From positions 1 through 64,000 of the forward strand of contig PBLG01000001.1 in NCBI GenBank assembly GCA_002722315.1: a stretch of DNA of 64,000 nt. The letters are read 5' to 3'. The stretch is from Lysobacterales bacterium. GTDB taxonomy: Bacteria; Pseudomonadota; Gammaproteobacteria; Xanthomonadales; Wenzhouxiangellaceae. The notes beneath the pieces are model-generated. The model was not told the DNA's origin. It saw only the letters and a program-made list of their open reading frames with translations, and made no database searches. Within the stretch, counting starts at the first letter, position 1; every line of letters starts with the position of its first letter. Positions 1 through 8,695 of this stretch are shown in pieces. A program made the translations under genes and the position numbers.

Positions 1-80
1 CGGGAGTCAGACGCGCTCGGCCCGGATCAGGCGGAAAAGCGCAAAAACCGGCTTGACCAGGGGGAGGCGTCCATATATGT
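1..80. repeat. 80-bp direct repeat, copy 1
   Basis: Bases 1-80 are identical to bases 1762-1841, including the end gaggcgtccatatatgt. Identity breaks at base 81 (c here, g at 1842). Since the window opens inside this copy, the repeat may extend further left. The two copies bracket the IS110-family transposase. Read in the frame of the downstream retropepsin fragment, both copies are open. It may be a duplicated target, the right end of a preceding tandem IS copy, or a contig-edge artefact; the sequence alone does not decide. Confidence 0.9.
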
Positions 81-502
81 CCACGTTGTTCCTCCGTCAA
101 CCGAACCCAGAAGCACCGTTTCCACAGCGTCATCGGTGCCGTCGAAACGATGCGAGACCTGGCAGGCGAATTCGGACGCACCTTCCTGAAAGGCCAAACC
201 GCCGCGGCGGCGCTGTTCAATCCCGGGTAGGACGCCATCCCCAGCCCAAAGCGACGCCTATGGCCTCCCGGCCAGACTTGGCGTGTCCGAAATTCGCCAC
301 GATGGCCAGAAATTGATCACTTAATACCCCAATCGCCTGTTCGGCGCCTGATTTCTGCCCAAACCCCTAGCGGTCGCACTCTACCTTCGAACCGAGCTCT
401 GGAAGTTGGGTGATGAGATGGACGCCTCCATCATTCGCGCCGGCGTCGTAATGCGCCACACTGGTATCTCGACTCAGTCATTCGCGTAGGAGGCGTCCAC
501 TC
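81..502. other. Left non-coding part of the IS segment
   Basis: No convincing complete gene. A short frame across about 85-229 could be the tail of an unidentified protein (it ends ALFNPG then stop), but I do not recognise it. At 417-432 lies a small hairpin (gatgga/tccatc). The 11-mer tggacgcctcc at 419-429 is the reverse complement of ggaggcgtcca at 489-499, which contains the transposase Shine-Dalgarno; the two could pair in RNA and hide the ribosome site. The same 11-mer also occurs at 63-73 and 1824-1834. Confidence 0.5.
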
Positions 503-1534
503 ATGAAGACTACAACAGTCGGTATCGACCTTGCAAAAAACGTGTTCCAGGTCTGCGCGCTCAATCGAGCCGGCAAGGTGGTTTCCAATCAAGCCGTGAA
601 GCGCGCGGCGTTGACCGAGACCGTCGCCCAGCTTCAACCCAGCCTGATCGCAATGGAATCCTGCGCCGGTGCGCACCACTGGGGCCGGACGTTTCAAATG
701 CTCGGGCACAAAGTAATCCTGGTCCCACCGCAACACGTCAAGCCATTCGTGCGTGGTGGCAAGAGCGACCCGCGCGATGCGCTGGCCATCTGCGAGGCGG
801 CGCGACGACCGGGCCTGCATCCGGTACCGATCAAACCGTTAGCTCAGCAGGATCTGCAATCGCTCCACCGCGTCCGGCAGCAGCAAGTCCAGCACTCGAC
901 CGGCATCGCCAACCAGATCCGAGGGATCGCGCACGAGTACGGCGTGTGCTTTCCGGTCGGCCTGAAGCGGTTGTGCCGCGAAGTCCCTTATGCGCTCGAG
1001 GACGCCGACAACGGACTAACGGGTGCGGCTCGCGAGCTGCTTGCGCGGCGGTTCATCGATCTGCTCGCGATTCGCGAAGAGATCGAGCGCACTAGCCAAC
1101 GGATTGTGGCATTGGCCGAAGGCCTGCCGCCTTGGCCGAGGCTCATGAAACTGCACGGCTTCGGCGTCATGGTCACGTCGTCTTATCTGGCTTCGATCGG
1201 CGACGGCCGACAGTTCAAGCGCGGTCGCCAGGTCGCAGCCTGGCTGGGACTGGTGCCCCGACAACACGGCAGCGGCGGGAAGATGCGTCTGCATGGCATG
1301 ACCAAGAGCGGCGATCGCTACCTGCGAACGATGATGCTGCACGGCGCCCGCGCCGCGATCTGCTGGAGCCGCGACCGGGATACGCCACTCGCGCGGTGGA
1401 TCAATCCAATCGTCGAGCGTCGCGGCTTCAACAAGGCCGTCGTCGCCCTGGCCAACAAGAATGCGCGCATCGCCTGGAACATCGTTGCCAACGGTGCGCA
1501 CTACGACCCCGGAAAGGCATTCGGTTCGGCCTAA
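503..1534 (+). CDS. IS110-family (IS1111-like) transposase
   Basis: Full-length 343-aa DEDD recombinase that moves its own insertion sequence. The N-terminal RuvC-like domain shows D9 (GIDLAKN), E52 (AMESCAG), and D89/D92 (SDPRD). The GAHHW motif after E52 is typical of the IS1111 subgroup. The C-terminal domain carries LVPRQHGSGGK, whose Ser257 matches the conserved serine of IS110-type recombinases. No stop or frameshift is visible, so the enzyme is probably functional. The start is ATG 503, with a strong AGGAGG seven to eight bases after which comes the start codon; that ribosome site can be masked by an upstream complementary 11-mer. IS110/IS1111 recombinases use a structured non-coding RNA (bridge RNA or seekRNA) to choose targets; here the 3' flank is the likely source. 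Confidence 0.95.
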   Translation: MKTTTVGIDLAKNVFQVCALNRAGKVVSNQAVKRAALTETVAQLQPSLIAMESCAGAHHWGRTFQMLGHKVILVPPQHVKPFVRGGKSDPRDALAICEAARRPGLHPVPIKPLAQQDLQSLHRVRQQQVQHSTGIANQIRGIAHEYGVCFPVGLKRLCREVPYALEDADNGLTGAARELLARRFIDLLAIREEIERTSQRIVALAEGLPPWPRLMKLHGFGVMVTSSYLASIGDGRQFKRGRQVAAWLGLVPRQHGSGGKMRLHGMTKSGDRYLRTMMLHGARAAICWSRDRDTPLARWINPIVERRGFNKAVVALANKNARIAWNIVANGAHYDPGKAFGSA

Positions 1535-1761
1535 GCCGCCCGCCACGGAGTCTGCAAAGCCGATGAGACAAAGGTCCACGACCCCGGGAGAGCCTGAACG
1601 TGGACAAAGGTGAAAAGCCGATTGGGTGTATAGGCCCCGGGGTCATCTCGAAACTCATGTTGGGCCGGAGCCAATAAAAGCGCTCCATCAAGAGCCCGGA
1701 TATATGTCAGCAGACCCTCTTCTCTCATCGCGACAATCCGGAAAAGCGACCTCCCGGAAAT
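1535..1761 (+). ncRNA. Candidate bridge/seekRNA region of the IS element
   Basis: This stretch follows the transposase stop directly and has no credible gene. It contains two nested or adjacent inverted repeats: gtccacg/cgtggac close to the transposase end, and gaccccggg/cccggggtc spanning roughly 1579-1645. In IS1111-type elements the guide RNA is encoded between the transposase stop and the right end, so position and foldability fit. Guide segments and exact ends cannot be assigned by eye because the element boundaries are uncertain. Confidence 0.45.
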
Positions 1762-1841
1762 CGGGAGTCAGACGCGCTCGGCCCGGATCAGGCGGAAAAG
1801 CGCAAAAACCGGCTTGACCAGGGGGAGGCGTCCATATATGT
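1762..1841. repeat. 80-bp direct repeat, copy 2
   Basis: Identical to bases 1-80. It lies between the IS 3' non-coding region and the retropepsin/PDZ fragment and is open in that gene's frame. Its end, ggaggcgtccatatatg, also resembles the transposase ribosome site and start (ggaggcgtccactcatg) with identical spacing. Confidence 0.9.
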
Positions 1842-2190
1842 GCACGTGCTGAAGCATTTCGTGCTGACATTCGACCAGGCAAACGAACGCGTGCGTTTCG
1901 AGCCGCAGGTCGAAGGCCCGGTGCGCATGCAGCCCAGGCGCAGTACCGGTGCCCTGCTGCGCGCCGATCCGGGCGGCTGGTTCGAGGTCGCGCGGGTGCT
2001 GCCGGATACCCCTGCGGCCGCCACGTCGCTGCGGGCGGGCGATCGCGTCCTGGAGCTCGACGGAACGCCGGTCGCCGAACGCGGCTGCAAGCGCCTGGAC
2101 GAGCCGGAAAAGCTGCGCCAGCGCCTGGGAATTCAGCGCGGCGACTCGATCGAGCAGGTGGATATCGATCTCATCGACCTGATCGAATAG
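1840..2190 (+). pseudogene. 3' fragment of PDZ-containing retropepsin-like protease
   Basis: The 116 codons encode the end of an aspartyl-protease-like domain (LKHFVLTFDQANERVRFEP, typical of the last strand of bacterial retropepsins) followed by a short PDZ-like domain (GGWFEVARVLPDTPAA...LRAGDRVLELDG). The catalytic DTG part expected upstream is absent; instead the frame runs back through the 80-bp repeat to a stop at about 1675. GTG 1840 is only the first possible start and lies inside the repeat. The simplest reading is that the IS-bearing segment separated this 3' end from the rest of the gene. It could still be expressed as a small PDZ-only protein. It converges on the cytochrome gene, 45 bp away. 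Confidence 0.6.
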
Positions 2191-2235
2191 CCCGACGTGG
2201 AGCGACGCGAATCGTAGTGTGGGCCTGTCGAATCC

Positions 2236-5200
2236 TCAGCCGCTTGCGGCCTGCGCGGTAGGAGCGACTGCCGGCGGCGGATAGGGTTGGTTGCACGCGG
2301 CAGGCGCCGTCGTCGTTTCGAGTTTTCCCGGCACCGATACGGCTGCGCTCGCGACCTTGAACTTCCAGCCCTCGAGCGGCGAGTCTTCGAGATTCAGCGT
2401 GCTTGCCAGGTAGTAAAGCCGATCGGTCGCCGGGGTGTCGTAGCCGGCTTCCTTCGCCTCATTGGCCATGGAGAAGCGATCCCACAACCAGGCCGGTGTC
2501 ACGGCTTGCGAATACAGCGTCGCCTCGACGGTCGCCGCGCCTTCGATTACGCCAAGCGGTATGCGGTACCTGAGCGAGTCGCCCCCGGGATTCTGGTTGA
2601 AATCCGGGTCATTGCCGACGCCGTCGGGATCGGTGGCGCGCATGATTTCACGCAGAAGCTCGCCCTGGTCCGCGAGCCCGCCGCTGCCCGGCACGCCGCC
2701 GGCGAACACGTCGCCGGGCACCCACCCGCGAGGCATCAAGCGGTTGTCCTTGACGTGGTCCACGCGGTGGACGAAGCTGGTGGTGAATTCGCCCTGGGCA
2801 TTCCTGACAAGCTCCTCGTAGATCTGGACCCGGTCCTGGCTGCAGATTTCCTGGTAGTGATCCTGGTAGAGATCCGGATCCTGGAGGAATTCGGTCGGCA
2901 AGCGTTCGCCGTTTTCGTCGACGATGATGCCGGCGTCGTTGCTCCTGCCCGAGCGCCACAGGTCTGCGCCTGTGGCATTCTTGATCCGGAAATCGATCCA
3001 AACGCGGCGAAAGGCCACGCCGCTGGGGAATCGATGCCCGGTCCTGTTTTCGACGCGCACGTCGACCACAAGGTTTTCGCCGGCGGCATCAATCTTCGGC
3101 TCGCCGACCGTCAACGTTGCGACCCGCCCCTGGGTCGTTGAATCGATCATGTTGTTCACGGCCAGTTCCGCACCCCTGGCGTTCGACGTCTCGATGTCGG
3201 TCAGGTTGACGTTCAGCACGTCGGGATGCTGCTCGAACATCTTGACCATGAAGCCGTTGAGGCCCACCAGTTCGTGGCGGCTGTAATCCGATCGCACCGG
3301 CACGTCGATCTCGTTGCTGGGCAGCTGGAAGGCTGCAAACGGATAGTTCGAGTCCTGGATGGTGGCTATCTGCGCTGCAAGCGGCTGTGCGGTTTCCGGA
3401 TCGTCCAGCGGCGAGCGGTTCGGCATGTGGCAATCCTGGCAGCTCTGGAAATCGTCGCCGATCTCGTTGTTCATGCCCGGCCCGAAGTCGCTGTTCAGCC
3501 ACTCGAGATAAGTCGCCTGCTCGATGCTGTGGGGGATGTCCTGGAACACCGGGTTGGGCTGCAGCAGGCGCAGCACCGGGTTCTTCTCATCGGCCAGCGG
3601 CTGGCCGATGTTGGGGAGGTTGATCGTGTGGCAGGTACCGCACATCGCCGAGTCCCGGGTGAACGGTTCGGCCGGCGCGGCCTTGTCGCCTTTCCGGGTG
3701 CCGAGATCGAACGAAGGCGCGATCTGCGGCGTCAGCCCCAGCGCATGCTGCATGGGCTTGACCCGTACGTCATCCAGCGGCCCGAGGATCTGATCCGCGT
3801 CCGAGCGCTGATAAAGCCCGGAGTTGTTGGTCGCCAGATAAGCGAAGAACTGGTCGGTCCAGACCAGGCCTTCGCCGGCAATCCAGTCCGGGTGCGAGGC
3901 GCCGGCTGTGGCGATGAAGTTGTTCACGTCATCGCTGCCCGGCGGGGAGATATGGTGACAAACCGTGCAGCTGATGCCCTCGCGCGCCAGGTTGCCGAGC
4001 TCGTCCGAGTACTCGCTGGGTGCCGGCGGCGGCGCGGGCGGGTTCGGCCAGGGTTCGAACGGCCGGGTCTCCGCGCTGGGCGGCACCGTGCGGTAGAAGT
4101 CGTTCAGGTCGAACTGGGGATTCAGGATCGCGCGGTTGAGTTCTGTCAGGTATTGCTGCACTGGATCGTTCGACGTGCTGGTATTGACGGCGTGCGCATC
4201 GAGCATTGCGGGGGTCTGGTTAAGACCCTTCTGGCGCAGCCCCATCGCGCCGTGACAGCGCAGGCAGGTATCGACCAGCGCCTGCTGAACGACGCGCACC
4301 TCGGCGAGCTTTTCCGCGTTCTCGGGGTGGTCCAGCAGACCGTTCTCCTTGAGCAATATCAGCTGCTCGGTCTCGATCTGGGAATGAAAGATGGGGTCGC
4401 GGCCGGCGAGCCCCATCGGCGACCAGCGCCATTCCCCAAAGGGCGAGATGTTGTAGCCGTCGCCGTACTTCGGGCCGGTGAGCAGGAACTGGGATACGCC
4501 GCTGGGCGCCCCGGCCAGGCCGCCGTGGCAACCGACGCAGTTGTCCGACGTGATGTACTGCTGCATCTCGGGCATCATCGGTCCGGTCGGGTGATCGTCG
4601 GGCTTCTCGCCGGGATGGGGCCGCATCCGGAAACTGTGGTCGGCGAAGGCCGGGGGGAAGCTGAAGCGCTCGATCTGCGCCTTTGTGGGCTGGCCCATCC
4701 GGGTCAGCGCGTCGAACGCGGCGACGAAATCCGGATTGAGTCTCGGTTGATTTCCATCGCCCGCGGCTGCATTCGCGTCGTTCCCCTTGGCCGCCACTTC
4801 GGTCGCCTTGTCACTTTGCGCGTCCATGCCCGGCAGATGCCCGGTGCGAACGTTCGGGACCGGCGTCGCCGCTTCGCTTTCTCGCCATGGTCTCTGGTTG
4901 TTAGGCAAATACCAGATCGGCTTCAGGTATCGGTTGAAGATCTCTTCGCCGTCGATCGTGACCGGCTTGCCGTCCACCTCGATCGTCTCGCTGAAGGCCT
5001 TGAGCTTGTCGATCAAGGTCGGGCCGGTGCCGCCCGCGGGGTCCAGGTAGGCTTCCGACCGCCACGAGTTGTCGACGCGTAACTGCAGGTTGAGCTTGTC
5101 CGGGTCGATGTTGTCCAGGGTCGAAAAAGTCGATTCACCGCTCGAGGAGGCATGGCATCGGATGCAGGTGCCGGTCGAGAAACCCGAATAGATGAAATGC

Positions 5201-5883
5201 GGCGCGGGAATTTCCAGTTCACCGCTGTCGTTGCGCCGGTAGACCGGCAGCTCGGTGGACGTGTAGTTGTCCAGCCACACCGGGTTGTAGTTCGGCGGGT
5301 TGGCGTAGACGGTATCCGGGTTCGGCTCGGCCTGGGCCCAGTACCAGCCGTCTGCCGACGGCCCGCTGCGGTCCTTGATCATGATCGTCCAGCTGCCGAT
5401 CAGCGCTTCGAGCACGCCTTCGAATGCTTCCCGGTCCGTGTCATTGCGAAACGGTGGCGTGGCCGCCAGTTCGCCGTAGATATCGGCCGGCGACATGAAC
5501 ATTTCCTTGATGATGAAGGCGCCGTCCGGCAGGTCTTCGGGACTGGCGCGGCCGTTGGCGGTCGGACGCCCGGCCTCGAGCCAGGCAATGATTTCGGGCG
5601 AGTACCAGATGCGTACAGCCGGATGCACACCATAGTCCTTCAGCGCGACGAACGGGCCGGTCTGGCGAACCTCCTTGTCCACGCTCACGCCGGCGACGTT
5701 CTTGTAGGCAAAGCAGTTGACCCAGGTGTAGAGGGCCTGCTGATAGTCGATCGAGTACTCGAAAGTGCTCGGCAACGGCGGCGGTGCAATATCGCTGCAA
5801 ACGTCGCCGGCATCGCCCCAGGCCGGATTGCCGAAAACGATCGCCAGACCGGCGATTGCCGCGAGATGAGTCGATATCTTCAT
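2236..5883 (-). CDS. Secreted hexahaem cytochrome c family protein
   Basis: A 1215-aa protein with an N-terminal signal peptide (hydrophobic stretch ending near NPAWGDA). It has six CXXCH haem c sites: CIRCH (residues 240-244), then CVGCH, CLRCH, CTVCH, CGTCH and CQDCH spread over about residues 450-870. The last third has no haem sites and looks beta-rich (RTGHRFPSGVAFRRVW), as in the C-terminal domains of large periplasmic or outer-membrane multihaem proteins. A periplasmic or surface electron-transfer role is inferred; the redox partner is unknown. It is monocistronic as far as visible. A second multihaem protein lies at 32.2-34.9 kb, so the organism invests in c-type electron carriers. 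Confidence 0.85.
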   Translation of the reverse strand: MKISTHLAAIAGLAIVFGNPAWGDAGDVCSDIAPPPLPSTFEYSIDYQQALYTWVNCFAYKNVAGVSVDKEVRQTGPFVALKDYGVHPAVRIWYSPEIIAWLEAGRPTANGRASPEDLPDGAFIIKEMFMSPADIYGELAATPPFRNDTDREAFEGVLEALIGSWTIMIKDRSGPSADGWYWAQAEPNPDTVYANPPNYNPVWLDNYTSTELPVYRRNDSGELEIPAPHFIYSGFSTGTCIRCHASSSGESTFSTLDNIDPDKLNLQLRVDNSWRSEAYLDPAGGTGPTLIDKLKAFSETIEVDGKPVTIDGEEIFNRYLKPIWYLPNNQRPWRESEAATPVPNVRTGHLPGMDAQSDKATEVAAKGNDANAAAGDGNQPRLNPDFVAAFDALTRMGQPTKAQIERFSFPPAFADHSFRMRPHPGEKPDDHPTGPMMPEMQQYITSDNCVGCHGGLAGAPSGVSQFLLTGPKYGDGYNISPFGEWRWSPMGLAGRDPIFHSQIETEQLILLKENGLLDHPENAEKLAEVRVVQQALVDTCLRCHGAMGLRQKGLNQTPAMLDAHAVNTSTSNDPVQQYLTELNRAILNPQFDLNDFYRTVPPSAETRPFEPWPNPPAPPPAPSEYSDELGNLAREGISCTVCHHISPPGSDDVNNFIATAGASHPDWIAGEGLVWTDQFFAYLATNNSGLYQRSDADQILGPLDDVRVKPMQHALGLTPQIAPSFDLGTRKGDKAAPAEPFTRDSAMCGTCHTINLPNIGQPLADEKNPVLRLLQPNPVFQDIPHSIEQATYLEWLNSDFGPGMNNEIGDDFQSCQDCHMPNRSPLDDPETAQPLAAQIATIQDSNYPFAAFQLPSNEIDVPVRSDYSRHELVGLNGFMVKMFEQHPDVLNVNLTDIETSNARGAELAVNNMIDSTTQGRVATLTVGEPKIDAAGENLVVDVRVENRTGHRFPSGVAFRRVWIDFRIKNATGADLWRSGRSNDAGIIVDENGERLPTEFLQDPDLYQDHYQEICSQDRVQIYEELVRNAQGEFTTSFVHRVDHVKDNRLMPRGWVPGDVFAGGVPGSGGLADQGELLREIMRATDPDGVGNDPDFNQNPGGDSLRYRIPLGVIEGAATVEATLYSQAVTPAWLWDRFSMANEAKEAGYDTPATDRLYYLASTLNLEDSPLEGWKFKVASAAVSVPGKLETTTAPAACNQPYPPPAVAPTAQAASG

Positions 5884-6048
5884 GCTGCCACCCGACGTGC
5901 TGATTCAACGGTGTGCTTCCGAGAACCGTGGACGCCGGCATGAACGCCGGAACAGGTCGTGTGCCGCAAGTTCTCCCCGCAGCCAATATACGCCTGCGGT
6001 TCGGGCGCGCGCAAGTCGACCCGGGCCGTCGCGACCGCCTGGCGACGT

Positions 6049-6594
6049 TCAGATGTTTCTTAGAATCCGCGCCAGTTCGGCCACGTGCAGGTCGGTCTCG
6101 CCGATTTCGCGCAGCGCCTTGTCGAGTTCGAGCAGGTATTCGCGGTTGCTTCCGCTGGGCCCGTGCGAGGCGAGGATCTGGTCGGCCATTTCCGCTGCAC
6201 CGGCCGGGCCGAGGAAGGCCGGATTGTCGGTGCCGGCGACGTAAAGCGTCCCCTTGACCGTGCCGCCCGCCTCGACCAGATCGATATCGACGCGGTGGCG
6301 CTGGTAGCCGTTCTTTTCGCGATGGTCCAGGTGTTCGTACACCGCGTGGTCGACCTCGTAGGCCATGCCGCGGCAAAGCGTCCCCGGAGATGGAATCAGC
6401 GTGACCACGCGCCCCGGTGCCTGGGGCGTGCCGCGATGGTCGTGCGAGCCCTGCCAGAACCGCCGCTTCCAGCCCGAAATGCTTGCAACTTCCCGGCGGC
6501 GGTACGGAAAGTCGACCTTGTAGATCAACGAGCCGTAGCCGAAGACCCAGTCGGTGCCGGGCTGCTCGTCCGAATTGGTCGATGCATCGCTCAT
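6049..6594 (-). CDS. ChaC-like gamma-glutamylcyclotransferase
   Basis: A cytosolic enzyme predicted to cleave the gamma-glutamyl bond of glutathione, releasing 5-oxoproline and Cys-Gly. Near the N terminus it has WVFGYGSLIYK, the glycine-rich substrate loop of the family, then SGWKRRFWQGSHDHRG and LDHREKNGY, whose Glu is the expected general acid/base. At 181 aa the length matches ChaC. I chose ATG 6594 over the upstream GTG 6633 because the extra 13 residues lie before the conserved domain. It stands alone between the cytochrome gene and a MITE-like repeat. Confidence 0.85.
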   Translation of the reverse strand: MSDASTNSDEQPGTDWVFGYGSLIYKVDFPYRRREVASISGWKRRFWQGSHDHRGTPQAPGRVVTLIPSPGTLCRGMAYEVDHAVYEHLDHREKNGYQRHRVDIDLVEAGGTVKGTLYVAGTDNPAFLGPAGAAEMADQILASHGPSGSNREYLLELDKALREIGETDLHVAELARILRNI

Positions 6595-6988
6595 CGGGAA
6601 AAGACTACCTGATTCCGTACGTGATTCAGGCACTGTTTCGGAAAAGCTTTTTGGCCGCGGATCAACGCGGATGAACGTGGCTAAAGGCGGATGATTGATC
6701 GCAAAGAGGAATATCTCGAAGAGGCGCTTTCAGCCGTCTGACGGCGACGCGGCACCAGCCGCGCTACCTTGTGTTTACTTTTTGCTTTTTTTTCGACCTG
6801 GTGGTTCTTATCCGCGTTTTCCGCGTGAATCCGCGGCCAAAACGGGTCCTGAGTTTGTCCGTGCGCCGATGCTGATCGGGATTGCGACTGACTTGGTCCG
6901 GCCTGCCGAAAGTCCACTGGCAGGCGCCGACGCGTGGGTCGCTGCCGGGTCCGGTATCCTTGCTGCTGATCTTTGATTCGCTGCGCGC
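6595..6988. other. Intergenic region holding a MITE-like repeat
   Basis: No supported gene. The track ORFs here are short and unlike known proteins. Most of the interval is the palindromic repeat 6648-6842. The remainder leads to the symporter start at 6989 and shows no clear promoter to my eye. Confidence 0.6.
6648..6842. mobile_element. MITE-like element with terminal inverted repeats
   Basis: The left arm begins ttttggccgcggat at about 6648, followed by cgcggatgaacg. The right arm (about 6810-6842) is atccgcg...ccgcgtgaatccgcggccaaaa, its reverse complement apart from small differences. The 140-bp interior is non-coding and T-rich near 6775-6795. Short non-coding segments bounded by such arms are typical of dispersed palindromic repeats. 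No transposase is present, so mobility would depend on one in trans. Confidence 0.6.
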
Positions 6989-8434
6989 ATGCCCTCACTC
7001 CAGCTGACCGTCCTGATCGTCTACTTCGTCGGCCTGTTCGGGGTCGGCCTCTACGCCACGCGCTTCATCGGCAGCAACACCGATTTCCTGCTGGCAGGTA
7101 GACGGCTGGGCCCGGTGCTGGCCACGGCCGCGCTGTGCGCGACCCATTTCGGCGGCGGGTTCGTGCTGGGCAGCGGCGAGTGGGGATTCACGCACGGGAT
7201 GACGGGAATTGCCTACGCCGCCGGCGTGGGTCTCTCGCTGGTGCTGCTTGGCTTCGTTGCCGCGCGAAAGATGCGACGGCTGGCGATGTTCACGGTGCCC
7301 GACTACCTGGAGTTGCGCTACAACAGCAAGACGGCGCGGCTGTTGGGCACGCTTCTGTCACTGATCGCCATCGTCGGCATAATCGGCGCGCAGGTCTGGG
7401 CCGCGCAGGGCGCGCTTTCGATCCTGGGCGTCGACCCGACCTGGGCGGCGGTGGCCGCGACACTGATGTTCATCGTCTATACAGCGATGTCCGGGCTCTG
7501 GGGCGTGACCCTGACCGACGCGGTGCAGTTGGCGATCATCTTCGTCGGCGTGCCGATCGCCGCCGTGCTCGCGGTTGGCGGGGCCGGCGGCCTCGACGGC
7601 ATTCGGATCGCGATCGACGCACAATCGATGGAGATCGGAACCGATCGCTATTTCTCGCCGTTCGGCGCCGGGCTCGGCCTGGTGCTGGCGGCGATCGTGC
7701 CGACCATGATGTACACGCTGATCGGCCAGGACTTCTACCAGCGCCTGTTCGCCGCGCGCGATGAGAACACGGCGTTCAGAGCTGCGATAGCCGCCGGTGT
7801 ATTGCTGATCGCCTTCGCGATCTTCCCGGTGATCACCGGCATGGCGGCGCGCGCCCTGTTCGGACCCGAGATCGAGGCCGCGCGGGCCATCCCGATGCTG
7901 ATCGACGAGGTGCTGCCGGCCTGGGCCGCGGCGATCGTGATTGCCGCCATCCTGGGCGCGATCATGTCGACGGCCGATTCATTGCTGATGGCCGGCACCT
8001 CGCACGTCACCCACGACATCTACGTCAAGCTGATCGACCCGGCGGCGGAGGAAGACTCGAAGCGCCTGCTGCTGATCTCGCGCATCGTCACGGTAATCCT
8101 GGGACTTGCCGCGCTGTGGATGGCGCTGAACTTCAAGGCCATCATCGGCATGCTGCTGATGTCGTACACCTTGTATGCCGCCGGGGTGTTCATCCCCGTC
8201 GTGGGCGGACTGTACTGGAAGCGCGCGACCGCGGCCGGCGCGGTTGCCGCGATCGTCGGGGGCTCGGCCTATGGTCTGGCCGGCGAGCTGGGCTGGTTCG
8301 CGCCGGCCGCGCTGCCGCTGGTCGGCGGCCTGCCGATCATTGTTTCCGGCGCGTTGGTGTCGCTGCTGCTGTTTATCGGTGTGTCCTTGCTGACACGACC
8401 GGCCGACCCGCGCGAAGGTCCGTTGAACGACTGA
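6989..8434 (+). CDS. Sodium:solute symporter (SSS) family transporter
   Basis: A 481-aa polytopic inner-membrane protein with about 13 hydrophobic segments. N-terminal features (LLAGRRLGPVLATAALCATHFGGGFVLG) match the first discontinuous helix of SSS transporters, which couple substrate uptake to Na+ entry. Substrate cannot be read from sequence; proline-, pantothenate- and sugar-type members look alike at this level. Length and start (ATG 6989) fit the family. The next gene begins 260 bp downstream and is unrelated. Confidence 0.88.
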   Translation: MPSLQLTVLIVYFVGLFGVGLYATRFIGSNTDFLLAGRRLGPVLATAALCATHFGGGFVLGSGEWGFTHGMTGIAYAAGVGLSLVLLGFVAARKMRRLAMFTVPDYLELRYNSKTARLLGTLLSLIAIVGIIGAQVWAAQGALSILGVDPTWAAVAATLMFIVYTAMSGLWGVTLTDAVQLAIIFVGVPIAAVLAVGGAGGLDGIRIAIDAQSMEIGTDRYFSPFGAGLGLVLAAIVPTMMYTLIGQDFYQRLFAARDENTAFRAAIAAGVLLIAFAIFPVITGMAARALFGPEIEAARAIPMLIDEVLPAWAAAIVIAAILGAIMSTADSLLMAGTSHVTHDIYVKLIDPAAEEDSKRLLLISRIVTVILGLAALWMALNFKAIIGMLLMSYTLYAAGVFIPVVGGLYWKRATAAGAVAAIVGGSAYGLAGELGWFAPAALPLVGGLPIIVSGALVSLLLFIGVSLLTRPADPREGPLND

Positions 8435-8695
8435 CGCGACCAATGGGCGCGGTGACAGGCGCTGCACATTGTTGTCTCTGCGCGCCCTTCGCATTCGCCC
8501 AGGAAATTCCCGTTTGTTTCGTCCACGCGGTCTCGATGCTGCGACGCGTGACCGTCTGCGCAAGCGCGAGGTGATACGAAATTTCACTCGATCGCGCTTC
8601 ATGGGGAAGAGCGCCAATCCGGTTTTGAACGACGGCCGCGTGGCCGGCGAGGGAACCACGGCGCATGAGCTCGCACTTGACCCACGGGGCATGAA

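Noticed and set aside
53-316. 87-aa ORF at the left edge
   Set aside because: Starts inside the 80-bp repeat, Arg/Pro-rich, no similarity that I recognise.
3226-5082. 618-aa plus-strand ORF inside the cytochrome gene
   Set aside because: Shadow of the 1215-aa multihaem gene; no signal, motif or ribosome site.
8435-8695. Possible small gene between symporter and beta-lactamase-fold gene
   Set aside because: Track ORFs here are shadows without plausible start or composition; I see nothing definite in the gap.
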